56,802 nt of DNA from Pirellulales bacterium (GTDB lineage Bacteria > Planctomycetota > Planctomycetia > Pirellulales > JAEUIK01). The translations under genes were made by a program, and so were the position numbers. Position 1 is the stretch's first letter, and each line of letters opens with the position of its first letter. This document shows, one piece after another, positions 1-8,079 of the stretch. The stretch covers positions 1 through 56,802 of the forward strand of contig JAIESQ010000107.1 in NCBI GenBank assembly GCA_019745975.1. Direction: 5' to 3'. The notes under the pieces are model-generated. The model worked only from the letters and a program-made list of their open reading frames with translations, was not told the origin of the DNA and ran no database searches.

Positions 1-200
1 GATCACCCGGACGCAAAATGTGCGATGTTACACTCGCCCCAAGTTGTGCCCTCTATTCGATTTACGGTCCAATATCAAGACACCCGGACGCAAACCGGAC
101 GATCACCCGGACGCAAAATGTGCGATGTTACACTCGCCCCAAGTTGTGCCCTCTATTCGATTTACGGTCCAATATCACCACACCCGGACGCACCCGGACG
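1..200. repeat. Two-copy 100-bp tandem repeat at window edge
   Basis: Bases 1-77 recur identically at 101-177, so the period is exactly 100 bp. The similarity continues with two mismatches at 78-79/178-179 and then resumes to about 91/191. The left copy begins at the window edge, so more copies may lie outside. Within and after the array the short motif GGACGCAAA (usually preceded by CCC) recurs at about 9, 86, 109 and 196. No convincing coding sequence covers it; an open frame runs through, but its predicted residues only reflect the repeat. Confidence 0.9.
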
Positions 201-232
201 CAAAATTACGGACAATTTTATTCTGGGGGACC
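186..232 (+). repeat. Dispersed element, left copy (GGACGCAAAATT...TTATTCTGGG)
   Basis: The segment reads GGACGCAAAATT, a short spacer, then CAATTTTATTCTGGG followed by the palindrome GGGGGACCCCC. A related segment lies in the opposite orientation at 56113-56152 near the other end of the window. The conserved parts are GGACGCAAA, a CGG-containing spacer and TTATTCTGGG. Two copies of similar order and spacing suggest a dispersed intergenic repeat family. Its function is not evident. Confidence 0.6.
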
Positions 233-312
233 CCCGTGACAGGGAGACGAGATCGATGCACGCACCCCTAGCGGCGACTGGCTTCCAACGTCTATTGCAC
301 CCAAGGTGCAGG

Positions 313-1722
313 ATGGCCGAAATGAATCGCACGCTTGCGTTCGTAGCTGCCGCGGCCATCGCGGTGTCGGGTTTCAGGACACTCGTCGCAACCGCGCAAT
401 CGGCCGAAGTCCCGCTGCTGGCCGGCGTCGCTTCGGCCGACATTACGCCGGAACCAGGGCTCATGCTGTGGGGCTACAGCAATCGCACCCACGCGGCGAC
501 TGGCAAACTCGATCCACTGATGGCTGGCGTGCTCGTGCTCAAGCAGGGGGAAACCTCGGCGGCAATCGTGACACTCGATCTGGGCCGCACGCCCGAGGAT
601 CACTTGCTCGACGCCCTGCGCAGCGAGTGCCGCGACCGCCACGGCATTAATCTCCTGTTCATTACCGCCAGCCACACGCACAGCGCCCCGTCGCTGGAAT
701 CGACGGAGGGACCGAACACGTACGGCCCGCAAGTCGTCGCCGCAATATCCAAACTCATTGGCCAAGCCGCCGCGAGTCTATCGCCAGTGGCGTTGCGCAT
801 CGGCGGCGGCGAGGCTGATTTCGCCCACAACCGTCGCCGGCATTTGCCCGATGGACGAGTCGCCATGCAGTGGCGCAATGCCGAGCGTGAGCCTACCGAA
901 CCGGTCGATCGCACGTTCACCGTGCTGCGGTTTGACCGTGCCGATGGCACGCCGCTAGCCGTGCTCTTGCACTACGCTTGCCATCCCGTCGTGCTCGGCC
1001 CCGATAACTATGAGTACAGCGCGGATTATGTCGGACAGATGCGCTCGCTTGTCGAGGAGCGGCTAAAGACGACCTGTCTCTTTCTGCAAGGGGCTTGCGG
1101 CGATCTCAATCCGTATGTCGACAAGACGCCCTTGGCCGATGGTGGTGTGGAGGAAATGCGGCGCATGGGGCGCGGCCTGGCCCACCTGGTCGTCGACGCG
1201 GCGCAGGCGGCTAAGCCCGTGGAGGGTACATCCGCGCTCAAGCTCCAATCACGCCCCGTCCGTGTGCGGTTGCGTTGGAACCTGGCCGACTCGCAGGTGC
1301 GCACGGTGCTCAGCGCGAAATATGGACGCCGCTTCGACAACTACCTCGCCAAACAACTGACCGGCGATTCGATCGCGGCGCCCTTGACGACCATTGTGTT
1401 GGGCGAGAGCGTGGCGCTCGTGGGCATGCCAGGAGAAATCTTCGTTGATTTTCAACTCGATCTCAGGCGCCGATCTCCCGTGCGCGACACGCTCCTGGTG
1501 GGCTATACGAACGGCTACCACGCGTATTTTCCCACCATTCGCGAGGCGGCCGCGGGTGGTTACGGCGGCAAGACAGCTACCTATGTCGCTCCCGGAGCCG
1601 GCGAGCTGCTGACCAACGAAGCGCTCGTTTCGCTCTACACGCTCTTGGGCCGGCTGCACGACGTGCCGCGCGGCGAAGATTTCGACTTGCTCCAGTGGGA
1701 CGACGTCAAGCGCGGCTCGTGA
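313..1722 (+). CDS. Neutral/alkaline ceramidase-like secreted hydrolase
   Basis: The product is about 469 aa. It begins with a signal peptide (MNRTLAFVAAAAIAVSG region, cleaved near the AQSAEV segment). It then matches the N-terminal catalytic domain of neutral/alkaline non-lysosomal ceramidases: the opening AGVASADITP, GYSNR, and the zinc-site motif SHTHSAPS at about residue 120. The family hydrolyses N-acyl amide bonds of ceramides. Many planctomycete paralogues of this single-domain size have unknown substrates, so hydrolase is safer than ceramidase. ATG at 313 has AAGG six bases upstream; ATG at 322 is an equally plausible start. The frame stays open upstream into the tandem repeat, but that part is not protein-like. 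It is convergent with the MMPL gene, 17 bp apart. Confidence 0.85.
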   Translation: MAEMNRTLAFVAAAAIAVSGFRTLVATAQSAEVPLLAGVASADITPEPGLMLWGYSNRTHAATGKLDPLMAGVLVLKQGETSAAIVTLDLGRTPEDHLLDALRSECRDRHGINLLFITASHTHSAPSLESTEGPNTYGPQVVAAISKLIGQAAASLSPVALRIGGGEADFAHNRRRHLPDGRVAMQWRNAEREPTEPVDRTFTVLRFDRADGTPLAVLLHYACHPVVLGPDNYEYSADYVGQMRSLVEERLKTTCLFLQGACGDLNPYVDKTPLADGGVEEMRRMGRGLAHLVVDAAQAAKPVEGTSALKLQSRPVRVRLRWNLADSQVRTVLSAKYGRRFDNYLAKQLTGDSIAAPLTTIVLGESVALVGMPGEIFVDFQLDLRRRSPVRDTLLVGYTNGYHAYFPTIREAAAGGYGGKTATYVAPGAGELLTNEALVSLYTLLGRLHDVPRGEDFDLLQWDDVKRGS

Positions 1723-1739
1723 GTCGCGCCAAGGCGGGG

Positions 1740-4112
1740 TCAAATGCCCACAAGGCTTCGCTCACAACACAGCGCACAAGGGGAGAATTCGGAGTTAGCG
1801 ACGATTGTCGGCCGCTTCGCTTCGGAAGAAGCCCCGCTTTGCAACTTGCCTGTCGCTTTCGTCGTCTTGATGCCTCGAGCCAAGGCACGACCCAAGGGAC
1901 CTGCCAGCAGCGCTGGCAGCAGGAACAAGTTCACAACGAGCCCCACCGACAGCAGTGAGATCATCAACAAGCCGAATCGCCGCGTTGGAGTGAAGTCGCT
2001 CCAGGCGAAGACGCTCAGTCCCAGGCCGATCACGCCCCAACTTTGCAGCATCGCCCGGGCGCAGTTGCCGTAGGCGATGCGGAGGGATTGCTGGCGATCC
2101 AGGCCTTGTGCCAGCCCGCGACGGAACCAAAGGACGAAATGCAGCACGTCATCCACGGTAACGCCCAAGGCTACGCTCGGCGCCAGGACACTACCAATGT
2201 CGAGCACGATCCCCATCCAGCCCATCAGGCCCAGGACGGTTAGTACCGGGACCACGCTGGTTAGTAACAACACCAAACCGACCGACCAGTGTCGTATCAA
2301 CACCACGATTGCGACGACGATTAAAGCCAGGTCGGTCGCGAGCCCGATGATGAGGCCCTCCAGGAGCGACTGTTGAGCCCGTTCGATCAATGGCACCATG
2401 CCCGTCAAGGATGCCGATATGCCGTCGCGGTCACCCTGCGCTTTGAGCACCTGGTCAACGCGTCGCTTAACCGCGTCCATAACGTGGCGCCGATCCACAC
2501 CGCGAAACGAATTCGTCCGCAGACTGATCCGCCACACCTCTGTGTCGTTGGCCGTGGCGAGGAATCCCATGCTCACCAGGCGGTCGCGGTGGTGTTCCAG
2601 CCGGCGATTGAGGACCGAGCGTTTGAGCGACCACTGGCCGTCGCCGGCGGCGGGCAAACGCGGACAAAACGTGACCGCCGAAACGCTCGTCCCCACTCCG
2701 TCGAGCGTCGCGACACTCTGTTGCACGCTTTCGATCAGTTTCAACCGTTCGAGCATGTTAAGCTGGCACTCGGGGGCGATGCGCACGATCAATTCCATCG
2801 GCACGATTCCGCCCATGTGGTCTTCGAGCCAGTGAGCATTTTTGGGGTACGCGGCGTCGTCTGAGAAGAACTCTTCGGCCGTCACCGATGTCCTGACACG
2901 GGACAAGCCCAATCCGCACGAGACCGCTAACGCGAGGACCGTCACAGCAACCCGTCCGGGCCGATCGGTGATGAACCGCCCCCAAGACCACCAGTTTGCC
3001 CGCGTGAAAGTTGAAGGCGCAGTACGTGGCTTCTCGCTTGCCGACAGCGGCAGCCAAAGTGCACAGCCTAAGGGCAGAACGACAAGGAGCCACACCAGCG
3101 ACGCCAAGACTCCGATGGCCGAGTAGAGCCCGAACTGTCGGATCGGCAATAAATCGCTGCCGCACAACGAGAGCAGTCCGAGTGCTGTCGTTCCCGTGGC
3201 GAGCGCCAAAGGAAGACGAGCGTGGGCAACCGTTTTTTCGATCGCCCCAGCCGTTCCGTGGTCGGCGACGGCGTCGCGATAATAGTTCGCCCAGTGGATG
3301 GCGCCCGACATGGTTGAAACGTAAACCAGCGGTGGCATTGTTACGAGGACAGCGTTCATCTCGCCGCCGGAAAACCAGACCGTGGCCAGTGCCGCGGCCG
3401 CCGCGAAGACGCCGACCACAACCACCAAGATCGTTAACCGCAGACTGCGGAAGCAAATCCAGGAGAAAACTACCGCCGTCGCCACGGACAGCAGCCCGAG
3501 AACATTTAGCGACGCGTTCGCGGCTTCGTCTACCGACACCGACGTGACCAGCGGCCCGCCGGTGCGCACGGCGTTCCGCGGGACGCCACATTCCTCGGCG
3601 GTATTGTAAATCGTCTTCAGCAAGCTCTGGGGGTCGTGCTTGCCATGTTCGCTCGGACGCACCACGGCACAAGATTGTCGACCATCAGGCCCAATCGCGA
3701 ACCCGCGCAGGCGGGCGATTGCTTCGTCGCGCGTGAGATTGATCGGCGGCGACATCAGCTCTTTAATGGCTTCCGGAGTCGTGAGCACCCCTTCGACAAG
3801 CGAAGAGCCGCTGTCCCGCTCGGACCCGCCTGCCGACGGCTTGAGGCGCTCCGCCAGGACTTGGAGCCGTGGGTCGTCGACCGTACAGCCTTCCCAACTG
3901 ACGACGACAAATTCCTCAGTCCCAAAGTACCGACCAAAACGGGCGTATTCGATTGTCTCGGGTAACCCTTGCGGCAGCCAGGTGCGCACGTCGTTGGCGT
4001 TCGTCCGCATCGCCTTGGCTGCACCGAGGACCACTAGCGGCGCCAAGCACACAAATACCGCCAGCAGCGGATATCGATATCGTTCGTAGAACCGGGCCTT
4101 CATAGTTTGCAT
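1740..4112 (-). CDS. MMPL/RND-superfamily exporter
   Basis: A 790-aa inner-membrane protein of the COG1033/MMPL type (hopanoid- and lipid-transport RND relatives). It has the twofold RND layout: one N-terminal helix, a large periplasmic loop, then a helix bundle (about residues 205-350), followed by a second helix, loop and bundle (about 385-760). The second half carries VTVDDVLHF, the acidic helix typical of the family. The matching place in the first half reads STMSGAIHWANYY and lacks the acid. ATG at 4112 and ATG at 4103 are both possible. It is last in the run SRPBCC, ketosynthase, ThDP enzyme, MMPL, 82 bp after the ThDP gene, which suggests it exports a hydrophobic product of that operon. 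The cargo is inference. Confidence 0.85.
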   Translation of the reverse strand: MQTMKARFYERYRYPLLAVFVCLAPLVVLGAAKAMRTNANDVRTWLPQGLPETIEYARFGRYFGTEEFVVVSWEGCTVDDPRLQVLAERLKPSAGGSERDSGSSLVEGVLTTPEAIKELMSPPINLTRDEAIARLRGFAIGPDGRQSCAVVRPSEHGKHDPQSLLKTIYNTAEECGVPRNAVRTGGPLVTSVSVDEAANASLNVLGLLSVATAVVFSWICFRSLRLTILVVVVGVFAAAAALATVWFSGGEMNAVLVTMPPLVYVSTMSGAIHWANYYRDAVADHGTAGAIEKTVAHARLPLALATGTTALGLLSLCGSDLLPIRQFGLYSAIGVLASLVWLLVVLPLGCALWLPLSASEKPRTAPSTFTRANWWSWGRFITDRPGRVAVTVLALAVSCGLGLSRVRTSVTAEEFFSDDAAYPKNAHWLEDHMGGIVPMELIVRIAPECQLNMLERLKLIESVQQSVATLDGVGTSVSAVTFCPRLPAAGDGQWSLKRSVLNRRLEHHRDRLVSMGFLATANDTEVWRISLRTNSFRGVDRRHVMDAVKRRVDQVLKAQGDRDGISASLTGMVPLIERAQQSLLEGLIIGLATDLALIVVAIVVLIRHWSVGLVLLLTSVVPVLTVLGLMGWMGIVLDIGSVLAPSVALGVTVDDVLHFVLWFRRGLAQGLDRQQSLRIAYGNCARAMLQSWGVIGLGLSVFAWSDFTPTRRFGLLMISLLSVGLVVNLFLLPALLAGPLGRALARGIKTTKATGKLQSGASSEAKRPTIVANSEFSPCALCCERSLVGI

Positions 4113-4194
4113 CCAATGACAATCGATATGGGCCAGAGCATGCGGTAGGTCATTAAGCCGTCTGCGCCCTTGAATTCGCTCTGAGAGGCGCGGG

Positions 4195-5958
4195 CTACGC
4201 TCCCACGAAGGGGGCGGCGTCGTAGGTTGGAGCGTCGCTCGCTAGGAATGGTGTAAATGGCGGAATCTGCTCGCGCTCCAAACGCAGCTCGAGCACGCCT
4301 GGGCCGTCGGCCATTGCTTGGTAATCTGCTAGGCACCCGGTGAGTTCTTCAGTGGAGCCGGCCGAGCCCACCCAAAGCTGATCGTGGCTACCGAGGCCAC
4401 GCGCGAGTTCGGAGACGGAGATGGCAGGGTACTGTGAGCCTTCGATGCGGCCGCCGAAGTAAAGCTGTTGTCGGGTGACACACATGCCGTGCATGCCGTT
4501 GTTGAAGACGACAAACAAGACGGGCAATCGGTAGTGCACGGCAGTATTGACCTCGGCTCCCGACATCAGGAATGCCCCGTCACCACAAAAGACGATCGTG
4601 CGCGCGCCGCGCGGGGATCCCAATTGAGCGCCTACAGCGGCGGAAATGGCGTATCCCATTCCCCCCATCCCCAAGGCGCAGGTAGCACTGACGGTTCGAG
4701 GGATCCGCAGATAGTGCAGGGCGGCCGCGGCGCAGTTGCCGGCGTCGAACAGGACGTGTCCAGACGTCGGCAGAAATTGCTGCAGGACTTCGAGCGCGTC
4801 GCTTTGCAGCAGTCCGTCGCACCAATCATCTTGACGCGAGCTGAACTCGTCTGGGGAGAAGCGGGGAGCCAACTGGGGCACGAAGCGCGCGAGCCGTGCT
4901 TTGCTCACGACCCGTGGTTCGAGCGCAACCTGATCGCAGATTTGGTTCAGCTTTGCGAACACCGCGCCAGCATCAGCCTCGATGTGCAATGCCGGGGTCA
5001 CCACGCGCAGCACTTCGCCTACGTCGATATTCACGACAGCCAGCCGCTCAGGTCGCAGAGCCTGCTGAATGGGTTGGGTCGTCATCATGTTCAATCCCGT
5101 ACCCACCGCAACGATGAGGTCAGCCTCCTCTTGCAAGTAACGATGGGCCGACGGTTCGCCCGCCATGCCCACCATTCCCAAGTAGAGCGGGTCGTCGTTG
5201 GGGAAGGAGCTTTTGCTGGAAAGCGTCGTGGCCACGCGCATCCCAACGCGCCGGGCAAATTCGACGACCGCCTCCGGATTGCCGCAACGGTCGACGCCGC
5301 TGCCGACGAGCAGGACGGGAGTGTTCGCCGCCTGGATGGCGTCAAACAGTTCGCGGACCTTCTCGTCGCAAACATCACGCGCGATCTTCAGCTCGTCGAG
5401 TTGGTAAGGCAGACTGCCGGGTCGATTGCCGACCTCGCAGTCGAACAAGTCGCGAGGAATCAGCAGCACCGAGGGCCCTGGCCGGCCGCTCAGGGCTTCG
5501 CGCACGGCCGACTCGAGGCAAGGCCAAAACTTGCTGGGCTCATCAATGACCGCCCGATATTTCGAGATCGCCGACCAGAGCTTGTCGGCGTTGACGGTGC
5601 GGCCGATGCCGGAAGAGTCTTGAAACGCTCCCCTGCCCGCGAAACTCGCTGGCGGCTGACCAACAATGGCGAGCATCGGTACCGATTCGGCAAACGCCTC
5701 GGCGACACCCACGGCCAGGTTCATCATCCCGCCGCCAGAAGTGGCACAACAAACGCCTAGTGTGCGATGCACTCGTGCTCGGCAGTCGGCCATGAACGCC
5801 GCGCCGATTTCGGACTTGGCGGCCACGACTCGAAAGCGTCCTTCGCCGAGGCGATGGACGGCGTCGTAGAAATGTTCGATGTTGGCCCCGCCGACGCCAA
5901 AAGCGTACTGCAGGCCCCAGTCACGCAGCGTCGTTACGAGCGAATCGGCTAATGTCAT
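4195..5958 (-). CDS. ThDP-dependent carboligase/decarboxylase, acetolactate-synthase-like
   Basis: A 587-aa thiamine-diphosphate enzyme with all three domains. The pyrimidine domain (about 4-170) has the ThDP-activating Glu in AAKSEIGAAF and a CATSGGG turn. The central domain spans about 195-335. The PP domain (about 380-545) has the cofactor motif starting at GDGAF and ending at NN 27 residues later. Family members decarboxylate 2-oxo acids and often ligate the acyl anion to a second carbonyl. No regulatory subunit gene is near, so it is unlikely to be the housekeeping branched-chain enzyme. The chosen ATG has AGGGA about nine bases upstream; an in-frame TTG at 6015 is weaker. It follows the ketosynthase in the same operon. 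The substrate cannot be read from sequence. Confidence 0.87.
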   Translation of the reverse strand: MTLADSLVTTLRDWGLQYAFGVGGANIEHFYDAVHRLGEGRFRVVAAKSEIGAAFMADCRARVHRTLGVCCATSGGGMMNLAVGVAEAFAESVPMLAIVGQPPASFAGRGAFQDSSGIGRTVNADKLWSAISKYRAVIDEPSKFWPCLESAVREALSGRPGPSVLLIPRDLFDCEVGNRPGSLPYQLDELKIARDVCDEKVRELFDAIQAANTPVLLVGSGVDRCGNPEAVVEFARRVGMRVATTLSSKSSFPNDDPLYLGMVGMAGEPSAHRYLQEEADLIVAVGTGLNMMTTQPIQQALRPERLAVVNIDVGEVLRVVTPALHIEADAGAVFAKLNQICDQVALEPRVVSKARLARFVPQLAPRFSPDEFSSRQDDWCDGLLQSDALEVLQQFLPTSGHVLFDAGNCAAAALHYLRIPRTVSATCALGMGGMGYAISAAVGAQLGSPRGARTIVFCGDGAFLMSGAEVNTAVHYRLPVLFVVFNNGMHGMCVTRQQLYFGGRIEGSQYPAISVSELARGLGSHDQLWVGSAGSTEELTGCLADYQAMADGPGVLELRLEREQIPPFTPFLASDAPTYDAAPFVGA

Positions 5959-6027
5959 GGTGGTGCTTCCCTGACCTGCGAGGTCGAGATTCCTTGAAGA
6001 CGCTTGGGCGTCCAAGAAGCTGACCGT

Positions 6028-7029
6028 CTACTGAGGCCTCCAATGGATCACGGCGGCGGCAGCGAAGTCTCCCGCGTGAGCGAATCCGCCCAGCACCAGG
6101 TGACTGTTCGCCTGCAACTGGCCGCTGTCGATCGCTTCCGCAAGACACAGCGGGAGCGCGGCGCCAAACAAATTGCCATGTCGCTCGAAAGTCGAGACAT
6201 GCCTTGTCGGCGGCAACTGCAGTGCCTCGCGCCAGTTTCGCAGGAAGATACGGTTGGGCTGGTTGGTGATCAGCGTGCCGATCTGGTCGGTTGGCAAATT
6301 CGCTTGGCGGCAAGCCTCACGAATGGCTTCCGGCACGATGTGATTTGCCCGACCCATGATCTGGGCCAGCTTCGCTTCGGTGAAATCGACATAGCTGCAG
6401 GCCGTGCTCGGCTCCCACCACTCGCTGCCATCGTGGCGCACGATCGCCATGTCCCCCGCGTATTCGCAGTAATTTCGCTGGACGATCGACTTGATTGGCG
6501 ATTCGTTCGAAGCGACCAGATATCCCACGCCACATCCGTCGCCAGGGATCAGCGCTTGCTTCAGCTTTCGGGTTTCGTCCTGGGCGAAGAGACGCCCCGC
6601 GGAGTTCTGGACATTACATAGGAGCGCGGTCTTGGCACCGCTGTGACTCATCAGCGCCTGTGCTTGTGCGATCATGGCAATGAACGACACGCAGCCGCCA
6701 TTGTGCAAATCGAGGATCCATTCGGGCCGGCAACCAAGGGCCTTGCCAACGGCGGCCCCGCAGCCCATGAACGGCTGGTCGGGCGCCGTGACGTTGGTCA
6801 TCAGGATGTCGACGTCGTTGTGCAAGTCGAGGTTCAAGCGGTCCGCCAGCTTCTGCGTGGCTTGGACGATCATCGACTGTGCCGTCTCATCACGTGCCAC
6901 ATGGTGCCGCTGTTTCACTCCGCGGAACATGGCGTGTGCCGGCGCTTCATCGGAATGCTGAAAGAAACTGTTATCGACGACACGCGCCGGTAGATAACTT
7001 GCGGCGCTGACCAGGCTGACGGTCTTCAC
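6028..7029 (-). CDS. FabH/KAS III-like condensing enzyme lacking the catalytic His
   Basis: A 333-aa thiolase-fold protein of normal KAS III length. The nucleophile is Cys in LHNGGCVSFIA (near residue 117). The block equivalent to FabH PHQAN reads TNQPN, so the catalytic His is Asn. The second Asn is kept in ERHGNLFGAALP, matching FabH RHGNTSAA. In FabH the His and Asn promote decarboxylative condensation. Losing the His while keeping Cys suggests altered chemistry, such as simple acyl transfer or a non-decarboxylative reaction (inference). The start is GTG, overlapping the upstream SRPBCC stop as GTGA with GGAGG upstream, so the two are translationally coupled. It is the second gene of the SRPBCC-KAS-ThDP-MMPL run. 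Confidence 0.88.
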   Translation of the reverse strand: MKTVSLVSAASYLPARVVDNSFFQHSDEAPAHAMFRGVKQRHHVARDETAQSMIVQATQKLADRLNLDLHNDVDILMTNVTAPDQPFMGCGAAVGKALGCRPEWILDLHNGGCVSFIAMIAQAQALMSHSGAKTALLCNVQNSAGRLFAQDETRKLKQALIPGDGCGVGYLVASNESPIKSIVQRNYCEYAGDMAIVRHDGSEWWEPSTACSYVDFTEAKLAQIMGRANHIVPEAIREACRQANLPTDQIGTLITNQPNRIFLRNWREALQLPPTRHVSTFERHGNLFGAALPLCLAEAIDSGQLQANSHLVLGGFAHAGDFAAAAVIHWRPQ

Positions 7030-7667
7030 TGGGGGCCTCCGATCGTCATCGGCAATCCGTTGGCGTGCCGGTGTTCAAGGATGTACTTGAGGTTGTCCAG
7101 CTCGATCTGATGTCCGGCGTAGAAGAATGGCCACATGTCCCCCACCCAGACCTTGCGTCCTGGTGGGGATTTTTCCGGGAAGGGATTGCGATCGTAGAAC
7201 GGATGCCGGCAATTGGTCCAAAGCACGACACAGCCGGGCCGGTCGAACACGAGCTGGGCTGGTACCACGCGCATCAGGTAAATCATCCACAAGTGTTCGC
7301 CTTGGTCCCAAGCGCAGTGGAAGTCGACGGTCATGGCCTGGCGATTGGCGACGGTGCGCGTGTAGATCTTCGTCGCGCCGCCAATCCGGTCGGTGGCGAC
7401 GACCATGCCGTCGTCAGATGCTGTCGTGAAGTCGCGCAGGCTGTACGTCCATTCCTGCAGCGTGTACACGTCGGACAGGTATTCGAAGGCCTTCTCCGCT
7501 GGACAGTCGACGTATGCCTGAATCGAGCAGTACTGTCCGTAGACTTGATCGTGTGCGTAGACCGCGTGGGTCATTTCCATCGCCAGGCTGGTCATCTCCT
7601 CTTTGCCGCAATTCTCAATGCGATGGACGCCAGGTAGCTGGTCGATGGCCGACAGGTCCGCCTTCAT
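7026..7667 (-). CDS. SRPBCC-family protein (polyketide cyclase/START-like)
   Basis: About 213 aa. After a short N-terminal segment, residues from about 38 read VYGQYCSIQAYVDCPAEKAF, then EYLSDVYTLQEWTYSL. This is the strand-helix opening of the helix-grip (SRPBCC) fold: a hydrophobic pocket that binds lipids or aromatic and polyketide intermediates. Such proteins beside ketosynthases often act as cyclases or aromatases, but others only bind lipids. The ATG at 7667 is chosen because GGAGGG ends nine bases before it; the ATG at 7676 sits directly on that site. It leads the operon, and its last four bases overlap the ketosynthase start. Confidence 0.75.
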   Translation of the reverse strand: MKADLSAIDQLPGVHRIENCGKEEMTSLAMEMTHAVYAHDQVYGQYCSIQAYVDCPAEKAFEYLSDVYTLQEWTYSLRDFTTASDDGMVVATDRIGGATKIYTRTVANRQAMTVDFHCAWDQGEHLWMIYLMRVVPAQLVFDRPGCVVLWTNCRHPFYDRNPFPEKSPPGRKVWVGDMWPFFYAGHQIELDNLKYILEHRHANGLPMTIGGPQ

Positions 7668-7676
7668 TTCGCACAT

Positions 7677-7682
7677 CCCTCC
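7677..7682 (-). promoter_or_regulatory. Shine-Dalgarno site deciding the SRPBCC start
   Basis: GGAGGG on the minus strand abuts one ATG (7674-7676) and stands nine bases before the next (7665-7667). Spacing favours the second ATG as the start of the biosynthetic operon. Confidence 0.55.
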
Positions 7683-7903
7683 GTTGTCTGATGGCCAGCG
7701 AGGCCGTTGTGATCGGGCGGTCAATCCATCGTGTGCGCTCATGCACACATGCTCTTGATGGATGCCCTTCCCAATCCGTAGCGCAAGAGCTTTGGATTTG
7801 TGACGGGGATTTCCGGCAAATCACGCCTGATTCGCCTGAAATGTCCCGCCCACCGGCGGAAACCGAGACACGACGAGGGGCTGCTAGCGCGGTGCCTGGC
7901 ACT

Positions 7904-8036
7904 AGAAGCAGTTTCAAAACCAGCATTGAATCGACGTAGGGTGCCACTGCAAGGAGCGTCTAGCAGTGCCGGGCCCAGCGTTTCACTGCTGGACAAGCCA
8001 GCAGTGGCACCCAAGCCAGGTCTTGAAACTGCTCTT
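7904..8036. repeat. Long imperfect foldback element with nested hairpin
   Basis: GGGTGCCACTGC at 7939-7950 is perfectly inverted at 8001-8012. Inside the right half, CACTGCTGG (7984-7992) and CCAGCAGTG (7998-8006) form a hairpin with loop ACAAG. Outside, AGCAGTTTCAA near 7907 is inverted near 8024-8034. Together they give a nested structure of about 130 bp. It fills the 412-bp gap between the DUF1501 stop (8080) and the biosynthetic operon start (7667). Nothing coding is convincing there. It looks like a REP- or MITE-like intergenic element; a terminator role for an upstream gene is not supported by orientation. Confidence 0.75.
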
Positions 8037-8079
8037 AGCCAGTCGGTGGACTTCGAGAGCGACGTCACCTGGCAGGTAT

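Noticed and set aside
1-200. CRISPR-like array at the left edge
   Set aside because: The unit is 100 bp with near-complete identity and no repeat/spacer alternation; no cas genes in the window.
313-1722. Secure assignment of ceramide as substrate
   Set aside because: Only the N-terminal family domain is present; planctomycete paralogues are many and uncharacterised, so substrate was left open.
4468-5760. 430-codon plus-strand frame over the ThDP gene
   Set aside because: Antisense shadow of a well-supported enzyme; no recognisable domain or ribosome-binding site.
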